Positions 11,421 to 20,929 of a DNA stretch of 64,000 nucleotides are shown piece by piece. The stretch's first letter is position 1. The number at the start of each line of letters is the position of its first letter. Both the position numbers and the translations under genes were made by a program. The stretch comes from Tragulus kanchil (Eukaryota > Chordata > Mammalia > Artiodactyla > Tragulidae): positions 99,006,794-99,070,793 of the forward strand of contig JAIOJX010000032.1 in the NCBI GenBank assembly GCA_022376925.1, given 5' to 3'. The notes under the pieces are model-generated. The model saw only the letters and a program-made list of their open reading frames with translations, was not told where the DNA came from and did no database searches.

Positions 11421-11636
11421 GGCTTCCCAGGTGGTGCTAGTGGTGAAGAACGCACCTGCCAAAGCAGGAGATGTAAGAGATGTGGGTTTGATCCCTGGGT
11501 CAGGAAGGTCCGCTGGAGGTGGACATGACAAGCCGCTCCAGTATCCTTGCCTGGAGAATCCCATGGACAGAGGAGCCCGGTGGCCATCGGGTCAAAAAGA
11601 GTCAGGCACAACTGAAGCGACTTTGCACACACACAG
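11421..11636 (+). mobile_element. Bov-tA SINE
   Basis: Head GGGCTTCCCAGGTGGTGCTA, TTTGATCCCTGGGTCAGGAA, then CTCCAGTATCCTTGCCTGGA and the BovB-type tail ending GTCAGGCACAACTGAAGCG. Followed by a short CA run and TTTTC repeats. Single copy. Confidence 0.88.
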
Positions 11637-11779
11637 GGCATTTTCTTTTCTTTTCTTTTCTTTTTTTTTAAACACAAATGAGTCTCTTCTGGGTGCAACT
11701 GGACTTGTAAGTATTCACCTAGCCTCAAGCTCAGTGGGACAGCCTGATTGTCAGTTTTCTCTCATATTAGCTATTTAAT

Positions 11780-12246
11780 TGCAATCTCAGGAATGAAAGG
11801 ACAAGTAAATGCTACACACCAGATGCTCCAGGCGTGTGGTCGCATCCCAAGTATACTTGTTATCTTTGTGGCCTGTTTTTTTTTTCCCTCCCCATTAGTA
11901 ACCTCAGTGTTCCTCTGCACAGAAATCTCTGCTTTGGAGAGGACACTTCACAGCACTTCCCGTTCCCTCCCCCAGCTCCTTCACCAGCAAATTAAAGCTT
12001 CTCTCAGCACCAGCAGAGGCAGCAGGCATCTTATATAAATGGTAATTAGTGCAGCCTCACGAAAGACTTGGTGCGAAAGACAAGGCATCCCTTTTTCGGA
12101 ACAGAGTGCCCTTCATGTTTGTTTGGGCCTTTCTTAGGGCGCTTATTGCACTCTGCCATGTAGATTTCATTTTTTCATTCATTGATTCATTTAGAAAAGT
12201 TTCATAACACAGTGAAAGGAGCACATGCCTTGCCTTTACTTTATAA
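11780..12246. other. Single-copy stretch, no known family
   Basis: Contains GGTAATTAGTGCAGCC (12041-12056) and several CpGs around 12060-12105 (CACGAAAG, TGCGAAAG, TTCGGAAC). Not recognised as a repeat; it could be constrained noncoding DNA, but I cannot show this. Confidence 0.3.
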
Positions 12247-12441
12247 TATTTATTTCTATTATTCTTTACGTGGTTGTGCCAGGTCTTAGTTGCACATGGA
12301 GTCTTGATTGCACCCTGCAGGATCCTTCACTGTGGCACAGGGACTCTCCTGTTGTGGCACACAGGCCCAGCTTTTCCCTGGCATGTGGGATATTAGTTCC
12401 CTGACTGGGGATTGAACCACATCTCCTTCATTGCAAGGCAT
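12247..12441 (-). mobile_element. Old CHR-type SINE, antisense
   Basis: GTTGTGCCAGGTCTTAGTTG, CAGGATCCTTCACTGTGGC and TTCCCTGACTGGGGATTGAA are antisense phrases of older CHR-family elements. A truncated, altered repeat is at 13457-13556 through D5. Confidence 0.72.
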
Positions 12442-12507
12442 ATTTTTTTCTTTGAAATAAACTGTTCATTTTTTATCAACTAAATTTGCATTTTAAGAGT
12501 TTGTGGA

Positions 12508-12750
12508 GGGCTTCCCTGGTGGTCCAGTGGATCAGGAGTCCACCTTGCAATACAAGGGGCGTGGGTTCGGTCCCTGGCCTGGAAAGGTCCCATGTGCCAT
12601 GGAGTGGCTGGACAGGTGTGTCCAATTATGAGCCAGTGCTCTGGAGCACATGTGCAGTGAGAGGCCCACACAGGCCAAAGAATAAAGATGGATGAAAATA
12701 AATAAATAAATAAAAAACAATAAAGGAAGCCAAATTAAAAAAAAAAAAAA
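12508..12750 (+). mobile_element. CHR-type SINE, short form
   Basis: Same head as the long form, but it lacks an internal stretch and the C-rich extension. After AAAGATGGATGAAAAT it goes straight into AAAT repeats and poly-A. The palindrome has decayed at both CpGs (GCACATGTGC, 12646-12655). Flanked by AAGAGTTTGTGGA (12495-12507) and AAGTGTTCGTGGA (12751-12763). Duplicate at 13622-13864. Confidence 0.85.
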
Positions 12751-12763
12751 AAGTGTTCGTGGA

Positions 12764-13166
12764 TTTTTTTTCTTTTGCCACTGGCCAGTTTATTGCATGA
12801 TTGTAGTTCAAATTTAAAAAATAATAATAACCAACATCTTGGCAGAGAGGCTAGAGCCAGAGTCTGGGAGTGCTGCTTCCCTGTCCCTGCCTCCCCTTTC
12901 CCCAAACCCAGCTGCACTCACTCAGCTTGACGCCATCAGGTTCCTTGTCAAGACTCCCATCTAGGCTCTGGGCTTCTCTGCTGCTCCTACTGGAGACTGC
13001 GTCCTGGGCTTCCGGCACTGTGGCTTTGGTGAGGGCCCCGTACACACCCATGTCCTGAGCCACCATACGGGTGAACTAATATGTGTAAAATCGCTTTGAA
13101 TAATACATAGAATACAGAATGCTATTACTTTTATTGAAATTATAATTACTTTGTAAAAAAAAGAAA
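12764..13166 (-). pseudogene. Candidate processed retrocopy, source gene unknown
   Basis: Read on the minus strand, the segment ends with CAATAAACTGGCCAGTGGC (a poly-A signal about 12 bases before the end) followed by an A-rich tail (AAAAGAAAAAAAA). It then meets AAGTGTTCGTGGA, a direct-repeat copy (12751-12763). The other end abuts AAGAGTTTGTGGA (13167-13179). That is the layout of a retroposed transcript. Within it a frame of about 70 codons (13066-12851) runs through GC-richer, non-repetitive sequence; I do not recognise the protein. A MIR-like 75-bp piece (13075-13150) lies at the 5' side, so the source could be noncoding. Duplicate at 13878-14277 with a few indels. Alternative: two independent insertions. 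Confidence 0.35.
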
Positions 13167-13173
13167 AAGAGTT

Positions 13174-13456
13174 TGTGGAAGAACAGCTTAAGACCAGGTG
13201 TTGCTGATCCTGCTCGCAGTCCCAAATGTCTTGCTGTTCACACTTTTGGCGCTGCTCTCTGAACCTGGGGTGGGCAAGGCATGAGCTAAGACACTGGAAG
13301 AAGACCTGAGGAGCCATAGGAACTACAGACACGTTTATTCTCTCCTGGCTGGCACAGCGGCCATAACAGAGCCTCTCACCTGACTGATGCAGGGGTACAG
13401 ACACATAGATTGCATAATCTCATTCAACATAACCACGGTGCCGCATCAATGTAGCC
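13174..13456 (-). mobile_element. Truncated class II-like LTR, first copy
   Basis: The right-hand (R/U5-like) part of the LTR fully present at 14285-14827. It is cut and scrambled at junction D5: about 50 bp is lost and 13395-13412 does not match copy 2. Confidence 0.55.
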
Positions 13457-14284
13457 CAGGATCCTTCACTGTGGCAGGATCAAGGAGTTTTCCCTGGCAT
13501 GTGGGATATTAGTTCCCTGACTGGGGATTGAACCACATCTCCTTCATTGCAAGGCATATTTTTCTTTGAAATAAACTGTTCATTTTTTATCAACTAAATT
13601 TGCATTTTAAGAGTTTGTGGAGGGCTTCCCTGGTGGTCCAGTGGATCAGGAGTCCACCTTGCAATACAAGGGGCGTGGGTTCGGTCCCTGGCCTGGAAAG
13701 GTCCCATGTGCCATGGAGTGGCTGGACAGGTGTGTCCAATTATGAGCCAGTGCTCTGGAGCACATGTGCAGTGAGAGGCCCACACAGGCCAAAGAATAAA
13801 GATGGATGAAAATAAATAAATAAATAAAAAACAATAAAGGAAGCCAAATTAAAAAAAAAAAAAAAAGTGTTCGTGGATTTTTTTTCTTTTGCCACTGGCC
13901 AGTTTATTGCATGATTGTAGTTCAAATTTAAAAAATAATAATAACCAACATCTTGGCAGAGAGGCTAGAGCCAGAGTCTGGGAGTGCTGCTTCCCTGTCC
14001 CTGCCTCCCTTCCCAAGCCCAGCTGCACTCACTCAGCTTGACGCCATCAGGTTCCTTGTCAAGACTCCCATCTAGGCTCTGGGCTTCTCTGCTGCTCCTA
14101 CTGGAGACTGCGTCCTGGGCTTCCGGCACTGTGGCTTTGGTGAGGGCCCCGTACACACCCATGTCCTGAGCCACCATACGGGTGAACTAATATGTGTAAA
14201 ATCGCTTTGAATAATACATAGAATACAGAATGCTATTACTTTTATTGAAATTATAATTACTTTGTAAAAAAAAGAAAAAGAGTT

Positions 14285-14827
14285 TGTGGAAGAACAGCTT
14301 AAGACCAGGTGTTGCTGATCCTGCTTGCAGTCCCAAATGTCTTGCTGTTCACACTTTTGGCGCTGCTCTCTGAACCTGGGGTGGGCAAGGCATGAGCTAA
14401 GACACTGGAAGAAGACCTGAGGAGCCATAGGAACTACAGACACGTTTATTCTCTCCTGGCTGGCACAGCGGCCATAACAGAGCCTCTCACCTGACTGATG
14501 CAGCCACTGTAGCAGCAACCATAGCATAACCTTAATGTAGCTGTAATGTAGCCATTGCATAATCTCATTCAACATAACCACGGTGCCGCATCAATGTAGC
14601 CCCAGTGCAGCAGCAGCCAGAGCTTTCCTGGTGAAACTCATACAGGTATACTGCACACAGTATCCCTTGACCAGAGGAGTACCTCATGGCATGCATACAC
14701 AGAGGTATAAATGATCTCGGCTATTACATAACCGTGCAAAATCTTTGTTTATAGAATGCAGGGAAAGAGGCCCTGAGAGGGTGGGGTGAGGGAGCCTGAC
14801 TGGTGCCATCTTATTAATTTCTCCACA
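14285..14827 (-). mobile_element. Solo LTR, class II (ERVK-like) endogenous retrovirus
   Basis: On the minus strand the 543-bp element starts TGTGGAGAAATTAATAAGATGG and ends TTCTTCCACA, giving a TGTGGA/TCCACA inverted end repeat. AATAAA lies about 140 bp before the 3' end (CCAGGAGAGAATAAACGTG), in the place of an LTR polyadenylation signal. An AAGATGG motif near the start and a U5-like region fit class II LTRs. No internal retroviral sequence is seen, and I found no clear target-site duplication. Family assignment is inference. The first, damaged copy is at 13174-13456. Confidence 0.5.
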
Positions 14828-14944
14828 GACCACTGGACCATCAGGCAAGATCCTGCCTTGACTCTAGATGTATCCCAGTTGGACTCCTAGGGTTCTCCAC
14901 TCTGCTGTTTGACTGATCCTTGCCCTTTGAACAATAGATTTTGC

Positions 14945-15060
14945 CTTTCTGAGCCCCAGCTTCCTCATCTCTATAACTCGGGAACCAGTATCACCCTCTT
15001 AACATTGTAGTGGACTTGAATAGGATTAGGTCAATGAAATGCATCATGTAAAAATAAACC
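14945..15060 (+). mobile_element. MIR-like remnant
   Basis: CAGCTTCCTCATCTCTATAAC, then CACCCTCTTAACATTGTAGTG, resembles the second half of MIR. Diverged. Confidence 0.45.
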
Positions 15061-15329
15061 AAAACCTCCCCAAACAAAGGTCACTGTGAGTTACCATTGT
15101 AGAAAATAAAATCCATGTATATCTGTGTGGCTGGATGGAACTGTCTGCTGGAAGGAGCCGGAGTTCCCATTATCCAAAGAGCATCCTGCAAAAGGAGCCA
15201 ACTTGTTCTGTGTGAGTCCAGAGGGAAAACCATGGCAAGTAGACGGAAGTTTCAGAAATGGAGAATTAGTCCCACTAACGAAATAGTTTATAATAACCAG
15301 AGCCATAGGCGGTATTGAACAGTTCTTGT

Positions 15330-15770
15330 ATGGGATCTGCAGGTAGAAAATCTTACGTGGAACCTCAACTCTACCCCTTACAAGCTATGTGGCCTTGGTA
15401 AATTTCTTTAAACTCTGATCTTCAATATCCTTATCTATGAGTTAGAGATGGGCTTCCCTGGTGGCTCAGACCATAAAAGAATCTTCCTGCAATGAGGGAG
15501 ACCTGGGACCTGAGATCAATGAGCTTGATCCCTGGGTTGGGAAGATTCCCTGGGGAAGGGAATGGCTATCCACTCCAGTAGTCTTGCCTGGAGAATTCCG
15601 TGGCTCGTCCATGGGATTGCAGTGAGTTGCACACGACTGAGTCACTTGATTCTCTCATGAGTTAGAGATAATAATGGTAACCATCTCATGAATTTTTTGG
15701 CTGAGGATTAAAAGCCCAATGCCCAGCATAGTGTAAATAATCAATAAATGGTAGATATGTACAACATGAA
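15330..15770 (+). mobile_element. MIR interrupted by a Bov-tA
   Basis: Left part: ACAAGCTATGTGGCCTTGG to TTATCTATGAGTTAGAGAT. Right part: GATAATAATGGTAACCATCT to AATCAATAAATGGTAG. Together they give a near full MIR core and 3' end, split by the SINE at 15450-15656. Confidence 0.78.
15450..15656 (+). mobile_element. Bov-tA SINE with perfect 13-bp target duplication
   Basis: Head GGGCTTCCCTGGTGGCTCAG, then the B-box region TTGATCCCTGGGTTGGGAAG and a BovB-type tail. Flanked by ATGAGTTAGAGAT at 15437-15449 and 15657-15669. The duplicated bases are MIR sequence, so the order of events (MIR first) is clear. Single copy. Confidence 0.92.
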
Positions 15771-16160
15771 TAATAAAAACAAGCATTTGGAGATGCTAAG
15801 CTCCCTGGCGAGCCTTGGAGAGAAGATGGCTTTGGATTCAGTCTCAGGAGATCGCTTTGGAAGATGAAATGCTGATGAAGTCACAAATATAAACTTTTAG
15901 AATGGGGGTATCTCACTTCTGTAGATCCTATTCTACACTAGAAAGGAAAATGACACATCAGAGAACACAGAGTCCTCTGTCAAGGAGACTGGAGAAAAGA
16001 TGGGGTAGAAGGCAGACTAGGGATTCTTTTCCCTTCCCCCTCTCTCAGCATCCAGGCTTCCCAGAGACCTGTGCCCCAATCAGAGTACAGCTTGATACGT
16101 GCTCTAGTGGTCTCAATGCTGAGCACAAGGGGTGCTGCCCAGAAATACACAGGACCAACT
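15770..16160. other. Single-copy stretch, nothing recognised
   Basis: An open frame of about 108 codons (15902-16228) runs on into the MIR and has no recognisable domain, so I do not call it a gene. Confidence 0.4.
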
Positions 16161-16265
16161 GGTGCCATATTAGCCAAGTCAGTTCATCTTTGAACTTCAG
16201 TGTTCTCATTTATGAAAAGAAGGAATAACAATACCTACCTGACAGCATTGTTAGGATACCACACG
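16160..16265 (+). mobile_element. MIR remnant
   Basis: AGTTCATCTTTGAACTTCAG, TTCTCATTTATGAAAAGAAG and CTACCTGACAGCATTGTTAG follow the MIR consensus order. Confidence 0.65.
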
Positions 16266-16819
16266 TATGTATATGTTACGTTTGTAGGTGGATGGTAGTT
16301 GCGTTTGTAGATGATTGGGAGGCCCTGAACCCCACCCCCTCCCCAGTTCATGCAGTCTCTGGTCTGTGGCACACTCGGGTGACACACTCTGACTAAACTG
16401 AGCACCCTGGGTCATAGCCAGCTTTTGAGTTTCTGCACTCATGCGTCAACTGAGGAACACTGGCTGCATTCACCCATTCTTTGCAATGGCTAATTTCCCT
16501 TTAGGACATTTATTAAGCACATATTGCATTCCAGTCACAATGGTAGGTAGTAGACTATGGAGATAAATACTGTGTATCCTCTGCTATCCTATGAAGGAGG
16601 TAAGCTAGTAATCACAAAAACTGTAATACGAATGTTTCTGGATCTGTATTATTGAAATTCTGGAATTGTAGTATAGAAACAAAGACTTAGAGAGGTATAA
16701 AGGTAGTAGAGCAGAGTTTCAATCCAATATCTGCTCTGCCTTCTCTAACTCTTTCCTGTAAGCTGGAGTTTTCCAAAACCCTTTTTCTAAACTCTAGGCT
16801 GTCCAAACTGGGCAACTGC

Positions 16820-16862
16820 ATTGGGGAAGAAAAGAAAAGAGGGAGAGGGAGAGAATGGACAA
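16820..16862. repeat. Purine-rich low-complexity run
   Basis: GGGGAAGAAAAGAAAAGAGG then GAGAGGGAGAGAATGG. Repeated at 17899-17938 through D6. Confidence 0.7.
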
Positions 16863-16979
16863 AGAACAGAGAGATGCAATTTAACTGACTTACGGACCCT
16901 TTTAAGCCACTGACCTTCATGCTTTTTGCAAAACCTGTTGAGCTAATAGCTTATTGGGGTGCCCAAATTAAGAACATCT

Positions 16980-17472
16980 AGTTGGAAAATGTGTTTCTCA
17001 AATGCAAAGTAAAAGTACCTTGCCTCCAAACTCGAAGATCTAAATAAAAGAGCTCATTCACCTCCAGCTTAATTTGCTGGCAGACCTATGAGTAATTAGG
17101 CTGCTGACATCTTCCAAAATTATATTCTTAATTGTTGCATTCTTTTGCATCACAATGAAGCTGCCCAGCCTTCCTCCTCGAGAGAGCCTTCCTCCTCTCC
17201 CTGCTAGAGCTCAGTTCTGGAAAAGGAGTGAGTTTGCATTTAGCCCACTACCATCCTGAATGTAATTAGTGGGAATATTAATTAGAAACACAAGACCACC
17301 CTGGAGATCCAGCAGAGTATTTGAAGCAACGATTTAGTGGTCTTTTTTCTTTCTTTCTTTTCTAAAGCTGGTCCTGAGCCCTGAAATTCTGCAGCTATTA
17401 TTTCACCAGGCTGAGCTCCTGTTTCTTGATATTCTCTGCAACAATTTATAAGTGTTTACTGGAGCGATGCTG
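16980..17472. promoter_or_regulatory. Candidate enhancer with POU/SOX and TAATTA motifs
   Basis: The stretch is not a recognised repeat. It contains TTTTGCATCACAATG (17143-17157), which on the other strand reads CATTGTGATGCAAAA, a SOX site directly followed by a POU octamer-like site. TAATTA homeodomain cores lie at 17093-17098, 17263-17268 and 17279-17284, and TTTGCAT at 17233-17239. This clustering is what is known from developmental enhancers; function and conservation are inferred. Copy 2 is at 18056-18548 and a third copy of the right half at 19386-19641. Confidence 0.35.
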
Positions 17473-18055
17473 ACATATTGAACACCCTGGGTCATACCCT
17501 TTTGAGTTTCTGCACTCATCGTCAACTGAGGAACACTGGCTGCATTCACCCATTCTTTGCAATGGCTAATTTCCCTTTAGGACATTTATTAAGCACATAT
17601 TGCATTCCAGTCACAATGGTAGGTAGTAGACTATGGAGATAAATACTGTGTATCCTCTGCTATCCTATGAAGGAGGTAAGCTAGTAATCACAAAAACTGT
17701 AATACGAATGTTTCTGGATCTGTATTATTGAAATTCTGGAATTGTAGTATAGAAACAAAGACTTAGAGAGGTATAAAGGTAGTAGAGCAGAGTTTCAATC
17801 CAATATCTGCTCTGCCTTCTCTAACTCTTTCCTGTAAGCTGGAGTTTTCCAAAACCCTTTTTCTAAACTCTAGGCTGTCCAAACTGGGCAACTGCATTGG
17901 GGAAGAAAAGAAAAGAGGGAGAGGGAGAGAATGGACAAAGAACAGAGAGATGCAATTTAACTGACTTACGGACCCTTTTAAGCCACTGACCTTCATGCTT
18001 TTTGCAAAACCTGTTGAGCTAATAGCTTATTGGGGTGCCCAAATTAAGAACATCT

Positions 18056-18548
18056 AGTTGGAAAATGTGTTTCTCAAATGCAAAGTAAAAGTACCTTGCC
18101 TCCAAACTCGAAGATCTCATTAAAAGAGCTAATTCACCTACTGCTTAATTTGCTGGAAGCCCTATGAGTAATTAGGCTGCTGACATCTTCCAAAATTATA
18201 TTCTTAATTGTTGCATTCTTTTGCATCACAATGAAGCTGCCCAGCCTTCCTCCTCGAGAGAGCCTTCCTCCTCTCCCTGCTAGAGCTCAGTTCTGGAAAA
18301 GGAGTGAGTTTGCATTTAGCCCACTACCATCCTGAATGTAATTAGTGGGAATATTAATTAGAAACACAAGACCACCCTGGAGATCCAGCAGAGTATTTGA
18401 AGCAACGATTTAGTGGTCTTTTTTCTTTCTTTCTTTTCTAAAGCTGGTCCTGAGCCCTGAAATTCTGCAGCTATTATTTCACCAGGCTGAGCTCCTGTTT
18501 CTTGATATTCTCTGCAACAATTTATAAGTGTTTACTGGAGCGATGCTG
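18056..18548. promoter_or_regulatory. Second copy of the candidate enhancer
   Basis: Duplicate through D6. The SOX/POU composite is intact at 18219-18233. The left third carries the cluster of about seven substitutions relative to copy 1 (18117-18166), which leaves the TAATTA core at 18169-18174 unchanged. Confidence 0.35.
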
Positions 18549-18617
18549 CCTGGCTTTGGCTGGTAACCCACAACACTATATTTCATTCTTGAGATGTTGC
18601 ATCCATTTGTCATGGTA

Positions 18618-18662
18618 AATGTGTGTGTGTGTGTTTGTGTGTGTATGTGTATGTGTGTATTT
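18618..18662. repeat. TG microsatellite, length differs between copies
   Basis: TG run interrupted by TTTG and ATG. The second copy at 19711-19752 is one dinucleotide shorter, the expected kind of allelic or sequencing difference. Confidence 0.85.
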
Positions 18663-19375
18663 TTATACTTTGGGAAAGAGCAGCATCTTCCTTACTCTTC
18701 ATTACATATATAACACTATTTGGGGGAATATGTCCACTGAGCCATTTCCAGAAAACCGTTGCAATCACATTTTGGGTTCATTTTAGCTAGATTCTTTAAT
18801 TGGTTCAAACATTCTTTTCTACTTGACTATATGGCTTTGAGGTGATTATGAAACACTAAGGAGGCTTCTTCAAGGAGAATTTAGAAAGAAGATGCTTAGG
18901 AGCATCTTCTTTCCAAGTTTCCAAGTTTCTATGTTTCCAAGTTTCTATGTGAGCAAGTCTCCACTTGCTCACAGTGACAGTGGTAGCCCTCCCAGCCAGA
19001 AAGGCAGGGCTGGGGCTCTCCTGGGTGACTCTTATTTTGGTATGACAAGCTCTGGTGTGCTCTCACTGCCTTGCTCCTTCATTGCCTGGGAACCTCTGTT
19101 ACTCTTGCTATCTGGTAGCTGGAGGGCTGGTTGGCATTCCTGTTCCTACTTTGGAAGGCAGTTCTGGCCCAGGCTGTGTTCTCTTCCTCTGCTCTGTCCG
19201 GTGAGCTCACTGGCCACCTGGGATTTCCGTCATTTAATGGCCAGAATACTTTGATCAGATTCCCCTTCACTCCAGTCCTACCCCCGAGTCTTTCATAGTG
19301 ACTTTTAAATAAAGAGACTGCTCCTGTATTTGGGATGGGAAACGTTCTGGTTGTTATTTGACTATAAGTTTCTTT
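18660..19375. other. No gene seen; left part of D7
   Basis: Contains a short tandem repeat of (CC)AAGTTTC(TATGTTT) units (18913-18952) and an open frame of 120 codons from 18892. The frame is repeated identically at 19983 and has no recognisable domain, so it is left uncalled. Confidence 0.4.
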
Positions 19376-20602
19376 TCAAATAGTACTGGAAAAGGAGTGA
19401 GTTTGCATTTAGCCCACTACCATCCTGAATGTAATTAGTGGGAATATTAATTAGAAACACAAGACCACCCTGGAGATCCAGCAGAGTATTTGAAGCAACG
19501 ATTTAGTGGTCTTTTTTCTTTCTTTCTTTTCTAAAGCTGGTCCTGAGCCCTGAAATTCTGCAGCTATTATTTCACCAGGCTGAGCTCCTGTTTCTTGATA
19601 TTCTCTGCAACAATTTATAAGTGTTTACTGGAGCGATGCTGCCTGGCTTTGGCTGGTAACCCACAACACTATATTTCATTCTTGAGATGTTGCATCCATT
19701 TGTCATGGTAAATGTGTGTGTGTGTTTGTGTGTGTATGTGTATGTGTGTATTTTTATACTTTGGGAAAGAGCAGCATCTTCCTTACTCTTCATTACATAC
19801 ATAACACTATTTGGGGGAATATGTCCACTGAGCCATTTCCAGAAAACCGTTGCAATCACATTTTGGGTTCATTTTAGCTAGATTCTTTAATTGGTTCAAA
19901 CATTCTTTTCTACTTGACTATATGGCTTTGAGGTGATTATGAAACACTAAGGAGGCTTCTTCAAGGAGAATTTAGAAAGAAGATGCTTAGGAGCATCTTC
20001 TTTCCAAGTTTCCAAGTTTCTATGTTTCCAAGTTTCTATGTGAGCAAGTCTCCACTTGCTCACAGTGACAGTGGTAGCCCTCCCAGCCAGAAAGGCAGGG
20101 CTGGGGCTCTCCTGGGTGACTCTTATTTTGGTATGACAAGCTCTGGTGTGCTCTCACTGCCTTGCTCCTTCATTGCCTGGGAACCTCTGTTACTCTTGCT
20201 ATCTGGTAGCTGGAGGGCTGGTTGGCATTCCTGTTCCTACTTTGGAAGGCAGTTCTGGCCCAGGCTGTGTTCTCTTCCTCTGCTCTGTCCGGTGAGCTCA
20301 CTGGCCACCTGGGATTTCCGTCATTTAATGGCCAGAATACTTTGATCAGATTCCCCTTCACTCCAGTCCTACCCCCGAGTCTTTCATAGTGACTTTTAAA
20401 TAAAGAGACTGCTCCTGTATTTGGGATGGGAAACGTTCTGGTTGTTATTTGACTATAAGTTTCTTGGGTTCAAACTAGTCACTGAAGCCCTCAAGTTTTC
20501 TGTTTTCACTTAATATGTTAAAGGTTCAAGGTCTTCTCAGTCACAAATGTAGTGAAGGTGTGAGATCTGACTTACATAGATTGAGCATTTGAAAAGCATT
20601 CT

Positions 20603-20627
20603 CTCTCTCTCTCTCTCTTCTCTCTGC
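20603..20627. repeat. TC microsatellite
   Basis: Run of TC dinucleotides (CATTCTCTCTCTCTCTCTC and following), single copy, followed 15 bp later by AAGAGAGAGAAAA. Confidence 0.8.
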
Positions 20628-20699
20628 ATTTTGCTTCCCTAAGAGAGAGAAAAATCAGTGACCTAATTGAGTAAGAGAATGGGCTGACTTTAGGCCACA

Positions 20700-20920
20700 A
20701 TGAAAGAGCTGGGATTTGGATTCAAACAGACCTGGCTGCAAGTTAGCTTCCCAGTTTAAGATCTCTGAGACTTCAGGTCCCTCTCCATCTTTGAGCTTCC
20801 ATCTCAAAATCTTGGCAAAGCAGGGCCGTAATATCTACCTCAAGCCCACCTGCAGAAATTCAGTGAGAAAATGTTGGGGAAAGGTATGAAGACAATGCCT
20901 GGCAGACATAAGGCTTTCAG
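20700..20920 (+). mobile_element. MIR remnant
   Basis: GGGATTTGGATTCAAACAGAC, CATCTTTGAGCTTCCATCTC, GTAATATCTACCTCAAGCC and GGTATGAAGACAATGCCTGG follow MIR order. Moderately diverged. Confidence 0.65.
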
Positions 20921-20929
20921 CCCACACTC

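Larger units (their letters stand above)
12319..14602. repeat. Direct duplication D5, period about 1111-1114
   Basis: Copy 1 is about 12319-13456 and copy 2 about 13457-14602. Copy 1 lacks roughly 50 bp near its right end and carries unrelated bases there (13395-13412). Copy 2 lacks roughly 25 bp near its left end, where GGCAGGATCAAGGAG replaces a longer stretch at 12336-12370. Both copies are thus degraded only beside the shared junction. The unit carries a CHR-type SINE, the candidate retrocopy and part of an LTR. Confidence 0.96.
16402..18547. repeat. Direct duplication D6, period about 1076
   Basis: Copy 1 is 16402-17472 and copy 2 about 17481-18547, separated by about 8 bp of filler. 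The left end of copy 2 has small deletions. A cluster of about seven substitutions separates 17041-17090 from 18117-18166, whereas the rest is near identical. The right 255 bp of copy 2 is also the left part of D7, giving three copies of 17217-17472. Confidence 0.97.
18293..20465. repeat. Direct duplication D7, period 1091-1093
   Basis: Copy 1 is 18293-19375 and copy 2 is 19386-20465, with about 10 bp of filler (TTCAAATAGTA) at the junction. The copies differ by one TG unit in the dinucleotide run at 18618/19711 and by one T/C near 18709/19800. Copies then diverge cleanly after AAGTTTCTT. Confidence 0.97.

Noticed and set aside
11990..12025. CACCAGCAGAGGCAG as a CTCF site
   Set aside because: Only the first half of the CTCF core matches. 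The GGC part is disrupted, so it is too weak to report.
14072..14581. 169-codon minus-strand frame
   Set aside because: It joins LTR sequence to the candidate retrocopy. It is not a coherent protein, and the first copy has a different N-terminal part.
18892..20345. Two identical 120-codon frames resembling a tandem gene family
   Set aside because: They are one sequence duplicated by D7, with no recognisable domain and no coding signature that I can show.
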